Assembly (NCBI GenBank): GCA_036429605.1 | Contig: JAVFKD010000004.1 | Location: 4,898,001-4,962,000, forward strand | Direction of reading: 5' to 3' | Source: Cladobotryum mycophilum | Lineage: Eukaryota; Ascomycota; Sordariomycetes; Hypocreales; Hypocreaceae | DNA length: 64,000 nucleotides | Shown: in pieces, positions 1 through 11,952 of the stretch | How the letters are laid out: the number at the start of each line of letters is the position of its first letter | Numbering within the stretch: position 1 is the first letter of the stretch | The notes under the pieces: model-generated | Databases searched by the model: none | Told to the model about the DNA's origin: nothing | The model's input: only the letters and a program-made list of their open reading frames with translations | Position numbers and translations under genes: made by a program

Positions 1-960
1 ATAAGGTTAGCTTAGATTAAATTAAGTATTTTAATTATTATATAATTTTTTATATAAAAAAATCTATTAAATATTTATCTTTAATAGTTATAAAAACTAT
101 TATTTAATAGTATTTAAGCTTTATTATAAAAAGTATAAGATTATTATAGTTTATATATTTTCTTATTCTTTATATTTTTTTTAGCTATTAGATATTAATT
201 ACTTTAAGTTATTAAAGTAAATATACGATTAATAAATTAAAAAATTAATATATATATATATTATATATATTAATAAACTTAAGTTTTTTTATATTTTTTA
301 TATAATATTTTTTATTATAATTAATAAAAAAATATTAAAAAAGATTTTAAAAAAACTAATTTATTATTAATTAATTTATAAAGTATTTTTTAATATTTAA
401 TATAAAGTTATAAATATTAATATTTCTAGAAATATTATCTTAATCTATATAACCTTAAGTCTTTAAAACACTAAAAAACATATATAAGACTATCTTATAG
501 TTAAAGTATATAAAGAATTATATTTTTATTTATTAAAATAGCTTTTTAATTATAATATTAATTATAATTAATTAATTTATAAAGAGTATAATAGTAATTA
601 TATATTAAATAATATTTTTATATAAAAAGATTTTTAAGCTTTATATAATAAATAAAATATTAAGTAAATACTATAAAATAAAAAAACTTATATATGACTT
701 AAAGGTATATTATTATTTAAAAAAGAATCGATTAATTGGATTAAAGGGATATAAATAAGTAAATTAAGTAAAAGGGGCGGTAAAAAGGGTTTGCTTATAT
801 AAAGGCTTTATGTTATAGTAAGTATAATAAGACTAGTTATAATATATAAATCTATAAGAAAATATAATTAAGTAAAAGATATAATTATTTTCTTTTAATA
901 CTATTATAATAATTAAATATTTAATATAGATTAAAAAGTGTTAAGAGCTGATTTTGTTTT
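1..960. repeat. AT-rich, gene-free island
   Basis: This stretch is almost entirely A and T, dominated by TA, ATT and TTA tracts, with hardly any CpG and no ORF of useful length. It contrasts sharply with the balanced composition after about 1200. In filamentous ascomycetes such blocks are usually old transposon copies depleted of G and C by repeat-induced point mutation, often subtelomeric, centromeric or at isochore borders. No recognisable transposase remains, so the origin is inferred from composition only. Confidence 0.75.
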
Positions 961-983
961 TTTTTACATAAGGTGGTAAGGGG

Positions 984-1014
984 TGGCACACTCGCTTGTG
1001 TGGCACACTCGCTT
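984..1014 (+). repeat. Tandem 17-bp repeat at the edge of the AT-rich island
   Basis: The word TGGCACACTCGCTT occurs at 984-997 and again at 1001-1014, a period of 17 bp. It lies exactly where the AT-rich island gives way to normal sequence and is itself GC-balanced. It may be the end of a mobile element, but no matching inverted copy was found in the window, so this is inference. Confidence 0.6.
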
Positions 1015-1575
1015 ATAGAATATGTTAATAACTTTAAAGTTAATACTATTATAATTATTACTGTTAATACTTTTTTTACTATTTTTTCAATTTATAATTT
1101 TAATGGTTTTTTAATATAATATTATTAAACTTATACTCCAATAGTATTTTTTAATAAAGTTATAGGTTAAACTATAACACATTGGGTATTTTACGCAGTC
1201 AGAGGCAGTGTGGTCTTAGACTGTTGACAGGGAACTGTACAATGTGCTCAGCCACTTATACCCATTGACTACGTGTTCAAGCTACGTGTGTCCTAACGTG
1301 CATATGCTTATTACCCCACCGGCATTCAAGCACAGCAATCAACGGTAAGTGATACGAATCAGCCGGAAAGTCGGCATACTCTAAACGCCACTGTAAGCGG
1401 AAGCCTCATGAGGTTAGACTACTGCAGCGTGTGAAGCTACAAATAGGCCAATTCGCAATTGAACAAGATTACAACTTCATTTCTAACCTGTGTTTTCTCA
1501 ATTGTCTGTAACCTGAGTCTTCGAGCGACTCTCAAAGCCAATTGCAGTTACATATATGTGGGTTATACTATAGCG
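1015..1575. other. Transition zone and upstream region, no gene seen
   Basis: AT content falls through this stretch. From about 1180 it is ordinary single-copy-looking DNA and presumably holds the promoter of the gene starting at 1576. No ORF or RNA gene is supported. Confidence 0.5.
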
Positions 1576-3208
1576 ATGCCGAGACATCGTGATCACAGCA
1601 GCCAGCAAGGCAATGGGGACTATTATGGTGATAGTTCGGATCCCCAGGGCGCTAGGAATAGAGGCCCTGCGCGGCGAAAAGGACCCATCAGTTCCCTTGT
1701 GCGAGGTGTTGCCGCTGGTATTGGTCTTGCCTCTGAAAGCTACCATCATTACCAAGAGAAGAAGCAGGAGAAGAAGCAAGCAGAGGCCGCCGCAACTGAC
1801 AATACGAGAGATGGTCCAGGAGAGGGTCACGATGGATTGCACCCACCACAATCATTAGAAGGAGCCTCTGATCAAGATGGACCATCCGACTTTGACGGCG
1901 AAGATGAACATGTCAGCCAGGAGGCGTTACGCGAGCTAGATGAAGCGGCATGGCAGCTCGACGATGCGCAGTTCGAGCTTGCACCTCCACCAGACTATGC
2001 CACCGCTACACAGCACGACGCTGATGATATGGCCCATGAATTCCTGTCACGACATCCTATCCCAGAGCAACAGACCAGTGACAGGCAACAGCTGCCAGTG
2101 CCTGTCATTATTCCACAGCGGCGACCTGGTGAGAGAGCTCGTGGTTTCATTCATGCTTATGCTCCTACGCTCGGAGACGTTGGTATCGACCAATGGACTT
2201 TTATGGACTTTATAAAGCAATTAAATACAGCGACAATGCCATCGCCGTGGATCAATGCCATCAACGTGGCAAGCTTAGCTGTCCAACATGTACCCGAGCC
2301 AGTCACCATTGCTGTGTCCATTGCGGCTCAAATCGCAACGCAAGTTAGTTTGCAGGCCCACAGCCGTTCCAAGACGAATACATTCTTGAACAAGATGAAC
2401 GCCGATTTCTTTCGGCCGCTTGGGCTCATCGCTGTGATCTTGACTTGGAAGCCAAGTAAACCCGGCGAGGTTGTGACCCAGGCTAGATTCGATGCTGCAC
2501 TGGAGACGGCCGCCTCGAATGTCTCGGAGTCGCAGCCGGGCATCAGAAACAAGATGCAGGCCTCTAATGCAACGACCAATTTTGAGTGGCCGGAGTCGGC
2601 GCCACTCGTGTTCCCGAACCTAGACAAGCTTGCCACCACTGCAGAGGGTCGGGAAATGATTGACGAGGCAGCGGCAGCGGCAGCAGAGAAGAAACCGAAT
2701 GGCGGGGCGCGAGGCATGATATTTGCAATGGAGTACATGGATAAAAGGGCTCAGGCACAATGGGCCGCCGACCACCCAACCAGTGGCCTCGCCAATCTCG
2801 GCGTTGAGCCTGAGTTTCATTCTCGCTTCTCAGATCCTAATCATCCTGCTAGCAGTGGCAGCCTCATAGCTTTACTAACCGGCGGTGCAATTGGAGGTAG
2901 GGGCGGACGAAGGCAGGCAAGGCGTGAGCGCAGGAATGACCAGAGAGCCGCAAGGAGGGAAGAGAAGGGGCCGACTCTCTTGGGTACGATTGGACCGTTG
3001 GCTCTGATTCGTAGTGCTAAGAAGCTCATGCATGAGGTTAGTAAATTCCCATTTTGACATGACTTTCGAACTGTTGAGAGATATGGTTAAGCTAACTTCC
3101 CAATAGGATGTGTTGTATCTTATGATTGCCAATATGCCTTCTACAGAGCAAATGGCTACAGCGCAGAGATTTTTAAACACTCAACCGATTCAAAACGCAA
3201 TAGCATAA
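1576..3208 (+). CDS. Conserved fungal protein of unknown function, 520 aa, two exons
   Basis: The exons are 1576-3036 and 3107-3208. The 70-nt intron starts GTTAGT, contains GCTAAC and ends CAATAG; it is phase 0 and adds 33 residues. The ATG at 1576 is chosen because the upstream part of the open frame has only a TTG start. The N-terminal 160 residues are low complexity: basic (RGPARRKGPISS), then a K/E/A coiled-coil-like run, then acidic. Residues about 185-310 are well ordered, beginning with an RARGFIHAYAP block and continuing with Ala/Val-rich amphipathic helices. A Gly/Arg-rich patch follows near residue 430. I recall this central block from uncharacterised proteins of many filamentous fungi, but I cannot name a function. 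There is no signal peptide or clear membrane span. Confidence 0.8.
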
Positions 3209-3476
3209 AGGACAGTGTGGCCATGAAAGTCATTCACGTTGAAATAATAAACATTCGATAGTAGCTAGTTCTGTGTGATAGGAAGAATGAATACTGATGA
3301 TTTGGTAATCCTATCTATGTATTAACAGAGAGGACAGAATTCGCAGTGACTTAGAATGTCCAGTCTTTGAGTCTGACATAATATGTACAAAGTTTTATAA
3401 ACTATAAGAGCTTGTGAAGCGCTCCTATCTGTTGCTTTAATAAACTAGGCAGATGCCTATTGTGTCAAGAACATAT

Positions 3477-4131
3477 CTAGTAGAAGATGGCATCGCCGGC
3501 ATTCATAAGCTTAAGAGGAATATCGCCGAAAGCAGTCTGGGCTGCCTTATCGCACTTGTCCATCACACCAGCGTTAATGAAGTCCCAGTGGAAGATGTTT
3601 AAGCTCCATCCCAGGGACTCGAGTGCGGCGCCCAGGGTGAGCGCTGCGTTTCGGGCAGGGCCGTTGTTCTGGTCCTGGAAGTCGGGCACGCTGGCGAGCC
3701 CGTCGCTGGCGTGGTTTCCGGCGGCCAGGAACTTAGGGCCCAGGGCGCAGATAGCGGCGACCTGTGCGGCGGTGGGAGCAGGGCTGATGACCACATCCAC
3801 GGTAGCTTCGGACGGGGGCAAAAGACTGAGTGCATGCTTGAAGCCCTCGGCAAGGCTCTATATGTTCCTTTAACGTTAGTCACCCATTCCCTAATCTATG
3901 TATCGGACATCTGTTAAGTGTTATAAAACGCACATTGTAAACGGGAGCAGCATTCTCTGCATCCAGCTTGGGAGTTGCTTGCTGCAACTTGACCCTAAGG
4001 TCTCCAGTGGTCTGGAGGGTATCAATCACATCCTTGAGAATGGTGGTTGCCTTCTCCGGGGTGAGAGTGACAGTTTGGGTAGCCATGGCACCGGCGGCGG
4101 CAAAGGCCAAAGTAAGGATGTTGGAGCGCAT
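3477..4131 (-). CDS. HsbA-like secreted cell-surface protein, 192 aa
   Basis: The gene is complement(3477..3857, 3934..4131). The 76-nt intron (donor GTGCGT, branch CTAAC, acceptor ATAG) joins the N-terminal 66 residues to the C-terminal 126. Residues 1-17 form a signal peptide ending at an AMA-type site. The rest is a helical domain of the hydrophobic surface binding protein A family (PF12296), with the usual length and Ala/Leu periodicity and a typical TLTPEKATTILKDV start. Members are secreted and bind hydrophobic surfaces and the cell wall; some help recruit hydrolases or mask hyphae. No enzymatic activity is expected. The family call comes from recall of its pattern. Confidence 0.82.
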
Positions 4132-5330
4132 ATTGAAAGGGTAGTTGCGAGGTTGGTCTTAAGCTTAGTTACTCAATGGAGTGATCGTGCAGAAGTAATA
4201 ATAGCCTTTGTTTTTTTGTGTTCTTCCTTTCACGGTACTCGCAAGATCATCTTATACTCCCATAACCTTCTAGATAACCTTAATTAGTCATATGGCTCTC
4301 GGGACAACAATTGCAGAGGCGGTCAATTAATGCCCCGACAGCAACCCCCCAGCGTCTCATCGGTCTGTTTCATGATGAACTTGACAACTGTGGAGAAAAT
4401 GCTCTAGATATTTACTTAGTAACATGCCTAAAACAGTTACTCGACAGCGATAACGATAGACGGTATTGGTTAGATCAGGAGTTTAAGCATATTCCTGCAT
4501 CCGTCTTAGTAAGATTTATCGGTCCGATGGATGGCAAAGGCAGTTGCCTACAATGAGGGAGCATAGAAAGTCTGACGTTAAATTTGCCTGAATTAGAATA
4601 AAGGAAATTATATTATTTCAAACTATTTTCCCTACTTCTTCTATTTATTCCTCTTATTTCCCGTTATATTCTTCAGTTCCTGACTATTTCCTAAAGTCAT
4701 TAATAGTCTGTTTTCTTCTTCTTTTTGTCTCCTACTGTGATAGCGAAAAAGAACACAATAACAACAGAGGACACAGTAGCCCAAAAGCTTCTGCTAGTCC
4801 AGGGTAATCCTATTGAAGCCGCAGTCGTAAATAAAGCACTGTCTAATATTCGGATAATCAACACGACCTAGATCAATCGTTCGAGGCCGGTTTGATCTAG
4901 AGAGAAAGGCTAACAATATTTCTGCATTAGATCAGTTGTTTTGGACAAAAGAAATAATAGAAACTGGCGTATAGACGCCGTAGTCTATGAAGAACAAGAT
5001 CGATCAAGTTAAACGAACAAAAGTAAAGAATTAATTATTAATACTATTATACAAATGTATAAATAATCACTTTTTATCCTTCAAGCCGTTCCGGTACCCG
5101 TTTTTCCGGCATCCCAAATTGAAGGATAAGTTTCCTTACGCTAAAGTAAACCTGGCTCTATCACAGTAGTATTATACCAACTACTAGAACTAGACTTATT
5201 TTAATTACAAAAAAAACCTTCCTTCTTATTTTGTGTTTATTTAGTGCATTCTCCCGATGCAGGTACCTAGATATCCAGGTCATTGACGGCAAGGGAAAAG
5301 ATGAAATGAAAAAAATGCAAAAAAGGAAAT
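4132..5330. other. Intergenic, possibly degraded repeat material
   Basis: There is no convincing gene. An 81-codon open frame at 4311-4556 has no context supporting it. Sequence from about 4600 to 5250 is AT-rich with scattered stops and could be a decayed element, but no transposase motif or terminal repeat was found. Confidence 0.4.
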
Positions 5331-5413
5331 TCCGATACCGGGAGTCGAACCCGGGTCCTAGCGGAACTCTCAGAGATGAAAGCGCTATATGATAACCGTT
5401 ACACTATATCGGA
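5331..5413 (-). tRNA. tRNA-Glu (UUC) with a 12-nt intron
   Basis: Reading the complement, the acceptor arms TCCGATA/TATCGGA pair perfectly. The anticodon stem TAGCG/CGCTA encloses a loop with anticodon TTC. The T arm contains the B-box GGTTCGACTCC. The loop is 12 nt longer than the canonical 7, placed after position 37 where nuclear pre-tRNA introns sit. A T-rich run follows the 3' end, suited to RNA polymerase III termination. Confidence 0.92.
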
Positions 5414-5922
5414 TACCATGTTATTTGATATATGGGGAGGTTAATATTTCATTTATAAAGGAGAAGATTAATCAATCTAAGATAGCTCTACTCCTCTATT
5501 CCTTCACTACCAGACGAGTCTCCAGATCCTTCATTGGTAGTACTAGAGCCCCGTGATTATTAACATGTGCCAAGTACATCTCGGCAATCTAACAGCATCG
5601 TCATTATCAGCACCGATCATCTTTGTTGGCAGCCGTCGCTATTCGATTGGCGCATCCCCGCATGGCGACACACACTTAACTGATGACGACTTACAGATCT
5701 GGCATGTCGCCTTGCGAGATTGGAGTAGAGCTGGATATGGGATGCGGAGAAGGTAGGATTGTCATGAAACTCGCCCGAGCTATCTACTTGGTATAGTTTT
5801 ATATAAATATGCAGCGGGAGTATCATCTGCCGGATCATATTAATCTCCAGCTGGCTATCATTGTCAACTAGATTAAATCTCCCACTCGAATCAACGGCAA
5901 AAGTTAAATACAAATCGTCAAA
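5414..5922. other. Intergenic, upstream of the carbonic anhydrase gene
   Basis: No gene is supported. The last 120 bases presumably hold the promoter and 5' UTR of the gene starting at 5923. Confidence 0.4.
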
Positions 5923-6561
5923 ATGTCACTTGTTCCTGAACTAGAGGCCGCCAATAAGAAATATGAATCCTCCTTTAACAAGGGTTCCCTTACCATCCCG
6001 CCTTCTCGGTACGTCCATGATCCTCGCCCATTTCTGGCATCGATGGTGCTTGCGATGACAGCAGTGGGTAATATTAAGCTGTTGCTAACCCATATTTTTA
6101 CGTCAAGTAAACTATTCGTGCTGACCTGCATGGATGCACGATTGGACCCTGCCAAGTTCCTCGGCCTTGAGGAAGGTGACGCTCATGTGTTCCGCAACGC
6201 TGGTGGCCGTGCCGTCGAGGCTCTCCGATCAGTCATCATTTCGCAACAGCTCTTAGGAACGCGAGAGATTGTAGTCATCCACCATGTAAGAACTCCCTTT
6301 CCCTTTGCGTGGCATGTTCTAATAACAAAACAGACCGACTGTGGGATGCTCACCTTTAGAGACGACGAGCTCAGAGAAAAGATTCAGTCAGACCTTGGCC
6401 AGGATACGAGCCACATTGCCTTTCTACCGTTCAGAGATTTGGAAGAGAGTGTTCATCACGATGTTCAATTCTTGAAGAACAGCAAGTTAGTTCTAGATGT
6501 GCCAGTCACGGGCTACATTTACGATGTCAAGACTGGAAAGATTGAAGAGGTCAAGGCTTGA
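5923..6561 (+). CDS. Beta-class carbonic anhydrase, 163 aa
   Basis: The exons are 5923-6008, 6108-6285 and 6334-6561, with GT/AG introns of 99 and 48 nt. The second intron is a multiple of three, so the open frame reads through it. Spliced, the protein shows the beta-CA zinc site: Cys in TCMDAR (with the CxDxR dyad), then His and Cys in HHTDCGM. The hallmark segment around HVFRNAGG lies between them. It interconverts CO2 and bicarbonate, supporting carboxylation and pH control. There is no targeting peptide, so it is probably cytosolic. It is shorter than plant-type enzymes and fits the small fungal subclass. Confidence 0.93.
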   Translation: MSLVPELEAANKKYESSFNKGSLTIPPSRYVHDPRPFLASMVLAMTAVGNIKLLLTHIFTSSKLFVLTCMDARLDPAKFLGLEEGDAHVFRNAGGRAVEALRSVIISQQLLGTREIVVIHHVRTPFPFAWHVLITKQTDCGMLTFRDDELREKIQSDLGQDTSHIAFLPFRDLEESVHHDVQFLKNSKLVLDVPVTGYIYDVKTGKIEEVKA

Positions 6562-6889
6562 GGGCAGGGTGCTGCGATGGGCGAGACAGCGTGTGCTTCA
6601 ATAGGCAGTCATCAATAAATCGTAATTTTGTAATTTCTCGTTTTCATTTTCCCTTAGCATGGAACCTTTCGTGTTATTGATACCGTTGTCTGCAACATGA
6701 GTCACTTATGTAAGTAGATGGTGAACTCGTGCAGTCAGATCCATGATGTCGGAACCCCACCAAATGGCAGATCGAGCATGGTCAGAACCCCGCCCTTCAG
6801 GAGCCAGATTTCATTTTCTTCCTCGTACTTGTATTAGTCTTGACTCAAAGATCAACCCTCGTCGCTGATCCCGTTGATGCATCCCTAAA
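6562..6889. other. Intergenic, 3' flank of the carbonic anhydrase
   Basis: No gene or repeat is seen. It presumably contains the terminator of the upstream gene and the promoter of the small ORF at 6890. Confidence 0.4.
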
Positions 6890-7201
6890 ATGAATGCCTC
6901 TGGAACATTTACAGTTAAAAATAACCGGATCGAAGCCATCTTTAAGACCAATGAGACGACACACTCTTACTATGCTACCATCACCACCGCAGTGGAAGAT
7001 TGTGCCGGCCAGGCCACGTTAAGCTTTTACTCCACCAGTTCACTAGATGGAACGGCCATGTTTAACGGAAGGATTGGACCAGACAAGCTTTATATGGGTT
7101 TGACCAGAGGCGTCGAGATATCTGGCACCCTAGACAGATCAACTTCCAAAGAGGTGGATTCATTCGTGGGCCAAGGAGCTTGGGTTATCTCGGGACCATA
7201 A
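6890..7201 (+). CDS. Small beta-rich hypothetical protein, 103 aa
   Basis: A single-exon ORF with a good start context (AAAATGAATG). The protein has alternating Thr/Ser/Tyr and hydrophobic residues typical of a beta sandwich or barrel, one Cys and no signal peptide or membrane segment. I do not recognise the family. Support is the clean composition, coding-like codon use and placement between two genes with free flanks. It could be a single-domain lipid- or sugar-binding fold, but that is speculation. Confidence 0.6.
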   Translation: MNASGTFTVKNNRIEAIFKTNETTHSYYATITTAVEDCAGQATLSFYSTSSLDGTAMFNGRIGPDKLYMGLTRGVEISGTLDRSTSKEVDSFVGQGAWVISGP

Positions 7202-7379
7202 CTTGCACCTTCAAGTTATCTCGCATTATTGTGATTAATATGGATCAAGTTGGAGTCAATCGGAAGTTTTGGTTGGTCTCGACCATAATAGCAGATAGCC
7301 ATGATTAAAGCCTCGCATATTTCAGCATCTCATAAAAGGGTATCCATTCTCAATTAATTCATTACACATGAGCGGCTCG

Positions 7380-8900
7380 TTACTTCTCGCCAATCAAAGC
7401 AACCATCAAATCCTCATAATCCCCACTCAGCAGCTCTTTTGTCCCCTTGACCAGAGTCTGCCCATACACTTTCTTATATGCCACCTGAGCAGCTACCAAC
7501 CTGTTTCTGTCCCAATGCAGTCTCAATGCCCGATTGATAAACAGCTTGTCTTTGGAAAGCGTCTTCATCAGCGGCTCCCGTAGTCCCTGTGCATCCAAGC
7601 TCGCCCTGTCCTTTGCATTTGCCAGCATCCGTAAAAGCGCATCCTCCATGTCGCCTCTAAACTCCCGCTCAATCACGTCTTCCAGGCTGCGGTGGTATTT
7701 CCTCTGGTAAGCATCGCTCATGGCGCGCAACTGCGCATCGTTGGCACTGGTAAAGATTTGCGCCACAGAGACGGCGTTGGCCCCAATCGTACCCTCAGTC
7801 GCGCGTTGAAGCTCGGTGATTTTGTGATCAATATCGGCCGGGTTGACTGGCGTAGAGTCTTCGGCGCGAGTTGCTGAGAGGACCATGCTGTAAAGGCGGA
7901 ACAAGGTGTCGTCGACGTCATCCTTGATATCGGCAAGCAATTCGCGACCCTTGTACGCCCTGTATGAGGCAATGATGGCACGAATATCTGCGTTTGACCG
8001 ACAGAGGAGCACATCCATCAACGCTTCCTCGTCCGTACCCGCCCTGTCCAAAGCCTTATCCAGAGTGCACACATCATTTTCGAGCGGGCCTCGGAGGAGG
8101 GCCAGAAGTGCGGTCTCAAAGGTGCCTCGAGTCTCCCCCTTGATGTCCTTGCCCAAATCACGGATGAAGCGACTGTTGTAATCACGCACCAGCTGGGCCA
8201 TGGCCCAAGGGTTCTGGTACTTGCGATCGGCAAAGACACGAATGAGAGCGCGCTCATCGCAGCCCATGCCCTTCATGGCTTTTCTGAGTGCCTCGACATC
8301 GGAGGATGTGTCAATATGGGGCACCAACTGTTGCTGTGCCGAATCGTAACCTAATGATGCTGGTGTTGGTGGGCCACTGTAAGCAAACTGTTGCTGTCCT
8401 GGCCCTTGGTGGGGCTGTTGCCAGTGTTGAGCAGGAGGCTATTGCAGGTGGATGTTAGTGTCTCATTACGCTTTTTACGCAGAGTAATTGTCGCTCACAT
8501 GTGCGCCATATGGCTGCTGTTGATATGGCGGTTGCTGGCCGTGCTGGCCGTGCTGGCCATACTGACCCGGCGGTGGCTGCTGTCCGTACGGAGCACCGAC
8601 AGGCGGCTGCCCATAAGGCGTCGGGTGCGATCCCGGAGGTGGAGCTCCGTAAGGTGGGTATGCCTGACCTTGGTACTGCTGTAGCGGAGGATATTGACCT
8701 GGGGTGTGGGGTGGTCCACCGGGGTACGACTGGCCCTGATATGGTGGTTGTCCAGTCGGGGGTTGTCCAGTCGGGGGTTGCTGTCCGTAGCCATAATATG
8801 ATTGTGCAGGAGGCTGTCCAGGAGCTCCCGCTGGAGGAGCCTGTGGTGGGTAACCACCGTAAGGGGCTTGCTGGCCGTAAGGGGGTTGTTGTGGGTTCAT
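7380..8900 (-). CDS. Annexin with a Pro/Gly/Gln/Tyr-rich N-terminus, 486 aa
   Basis: The gene is complement(7380..8438, 8499..8900). The 60-nt intron (GTGAGC...CACTAAC...AATAG) joins 134 residues of repetitive N-terminus to the core. Residues 1-172 are built from QQPPYGQ, GQPPTGQPP and PYG-type repeats. Residues 173-486 contain four annexin repeats, with visible Ca-site loops of the KGMGCDERAL and RAGTDEEAL kind, then a C-terminus ending GDYEDLMVALIGEK. Annexins bind acidic phospholipids in a calcium-dependent way and act in membrane traffic and repair. The long PGQY-rich head matches the annexin A7/A11 style and the filamentous-fungal ANXC group. Head length may vary between strains because it is repeat-based. 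Confidence 0.95.
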
Positions 8901-11900
8901 GTCCAATCGCGAATGCAAAGACTTCCAGATTCCTCTGTTGATATGTTAAGACGCCTCTTGAAAATGAAGAAAATGACCATTTTGGAACGCAGTGAGGCGA
9001 GGGACTTGTTAAATAGGATTGATCGAAGCACGGGTTCAGCTCCAAATGGAGGCCTCCATTTTGGTGCTGTCATGAAAGAGAAACTCTGAATTCAGCCTTG
9101 TGGCGTCAAGCACATGAGATGCCATGAGGAAGGTGGTGAGAGGCAGCCTGTCTGCTCCGAGCTCCTAACACCACAGTCGCGGCATCTAACTAAAGATGGG
9201 AAGCGCTGGACGAAGGAGTGCCACTAGACTTCAGAGTCGGCCTCCTTGGCAGACGTGTTCAAGGCAAGATCTTCAAAAGCCCTGCAACTGGTCTCCGGCG
9301 GATTCCTGAATTGAGCACTCGAATCCGCAAGGTCGGTCCAGGAAGTTACTTGTATTATTTTTATGAAAAACTCCAGCCTTTGTGATGGTCAATAGGTAAT
9401 TTGATGCCAGTCTCCTGACGGTTCAAAGTGCTCACTCTCGGCGGCTTTGGAGTGAGTGGTTACACAACCGCAGCTTTGGGGCACTGCAAAATAATACAAC
9501 CAACAAGCAAGTCTAGGCCCGTGGCTTGATGGCTGAGCTCCAGAATGCTCCATGCACGATCACACATCTCGGAACGATCAAGACCAACAGCAGCCACGAG
9601 CTTAAAAACAACTTTGACCATTTTATTTCACAATGGACATGCACTTGAGTGGGAGACAAGAGGGTCAAAATCATGTGGCATGCACATTTATTTACCTATT
9701 TAAACGACTTCTCGACAAATAATAGGGCAACAGGGTGCTCTGTTTGCAATTACTGTCAAGTGTGTCTACCTGGTAGGTGTCCTCATACTTAAAGGGTACT
9801 AGGTAGTCTATGACGATGTCGTCGTATCTTCATCTACTCCGTACCAATAGAAAACACAGCCACAATGAGCAAATAACTTTTTGACGGACCACAATGTTGT
9901 AGTTCAAGAGTCAAAACGAAGAATGTGATATACAAAATCATTAAAAAAAAACATCTAATCAATATTGTTATAACGATCATCTCATCAGGCAAGCCATTGA
10001 TGTGGGATCGGGTGTTGTGGTAATCATATTCATGGAAATTAAAGGTCGTACTGTAGGGTAGGCCCATGTTCATGTAATTATTTATCTACTAACATGTATG
10101 GAGTACCTGTGAGTGATCTAAGAATAACTTGACAATGCTTATCCATGGGTGCCTGACATATACATGTTCTTCATTTAAGGGTCAAGATATTACTTGTAGA
10201 CTCTTTCTCTTGGCACGGGTTATACTTGTATGTTGTGGGGCAGAAGTGACGGGAATTATGAAGGCGATAAATTGGATCCCATTTCCAATGTTACCACGAG
10301 TTGCAGCCCTACAGCCTGGGGGTTGCCTTAGCAATGAATTCAATATTCAATATTCCAAGGCAGATGTTGATTGCCTTGGTCAAAGATGAAGGAGAAAGAA
10401 AAATAGCGAGTAGAGGTAAGGAGTGTCTAGAACATGCCAGTGTCGCGTGAACTGAGACATAAAATGCTTGTTTGCCCCCTAATGAGCTCCATCACATGAA
10501 GGACAAAATGAAGAAGAAGAGGAAGAAGAAAAAAAAGTTGGAAGTTTGTTGGCATGGCAAACCTCCTGATTGCCAGTCCTTAATGACAATCACTTGTTGC
10601 ATCGACTGCACGCCTGTCGATCGGAAACCAAAGATTACCGGGCAAGCGAAAGTAGCAAATACCGCCAGATTCCGGAATAATTTCGTTCTGAATAAATTGC
10701 GGTGACATTGATGATCGGCAATGATGGATGGACAAGGGGATGATGGGTGGCTTTGAGCCTTTGAGGAGACGACAAGGGAGGAGACGGGCATGAAGGGGAA
10801 GGGGAAGGGGAAGGGGGAGTAAGAATTCAAGGCGGCATGTTCAACTCATTCCAAACAAGGAACACGTAATTGATCATCATGGTTAAAAAGCCACGTTTTA
10901 TGTTTTGTGTTGCAATGTTGTTCTGGTCTAGATATGGAGAAGTTGAGATTGTCAGGTACAGCATGTGCAACATGCATGCGTTGTTGGTGACTGAGTGATG
11001 AGTGATGAGCGATGAGCGATAAAAGTCACGCGCATACCAATACCAATGACAATGGCAATGACGATGATGGCCGCAGCTGCTTCGTCTTCGTATTGGACAC
11101 GCAAGCTTTGCGTCAGATCAATCAACACGAGAGCCCTTGAATGGCCAGTCGTTTGCCGCCACTGGAGAAAGTTGGGGCCAGCCCACTCCCAAGTGCCGGC
11201 CCATTGGCGGCTACCTGGGAAAAACTCCCCTAAAAACCCCTGAAGCTAAGGGGTTGCTTAGTGTCCTTTAGTGATAGCCACCCACTATATTTGGATTTTT
11301 TTGTGCTCCGGGGCTCCAAGAGTGCCAGTCTCAGTGCCAGTGGGAGGGATCCACATCTTCTGGCTCTCAAACACGGGGGCTTCCAAGGCCTCAAACTTTT
11401 GCTTCTCATGCGCTGTAACCTTTGAAACGGTTACGACAACCAATGGCAGGGGAGCAGGAACAGGGAAACAAGGGGTGGGAGTCATGCATCCATCTTCCCC
11501 ACGCGCGAGACATCCACATCATCTCTTGTTCTGCTACGCCACCCAACAAATTGGAATCCGATCAATGCAACGATGCTAACCACCCTATTAAACCCTTTCC
11601 AACCTCCTCATCCCATTCGTTTTTGTTGGTCACATCTCTGACTTTTCTTACCTTCGCTTTCGCATTTGCCTTTTTGTCACGTATTCGCATACACACGCAC
11701 ACACACGCACAATCTCAATCAACACTCGCTGGGCTGGCCCAACTGGAACAACAAAAAAGTCACTCGCTTCTTTGGTCGATTCGTTGCTTTGTCGTCTGCC
11801 ATCTGGTCATCATACCTGCATACCTACTTACCTACTCACACGCCCCATCGAAACCAAAATAATTGCAAGCCATCTTTCCGATTCCTTCGCCTCCTCGTTA

Positions 11901-11952
11901 AGCTTCATCGAAGAGCCCTGAGTCAGAATCACATCATCTGCATTCAGACACC
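8901..11952. promoter_or_regulatory. 3-kb divergent intergenic region between the annexin and BAR-protein genes
   Basis: No gene is supported, though several short frames exist. It separates two divergently transcribed genes and so holds both promoters. It contains a polypurine tract near 10507-10540, a G-run cluster at 10795-10817 and a pyrimidine-rich stretch with CAC repeats at 11580-11870. The last is typical of fungal core promoters and 5' UTRs just before the start at 11953. Confidence 0.5.
10795..10817 (+). other. Potential G-quadruplex, four G4-5 runs with AA loops
   Basis: Four runs of four or five G separated by AA dinucleotides lie inside a purine-rich stretch in the annexin/BAR divergent promoter region. 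Such a pattern meets the usual intramolecular G-quadruplex consensus. Any regulatory role is inference. Confidence 0.6.

Noticed and set aside
8501..9089. Plus-strand ORFs over the annexin N-terminus
   Set aside because: They are shadows of the low-complexity PGQY-coding repeat on the minus strand.
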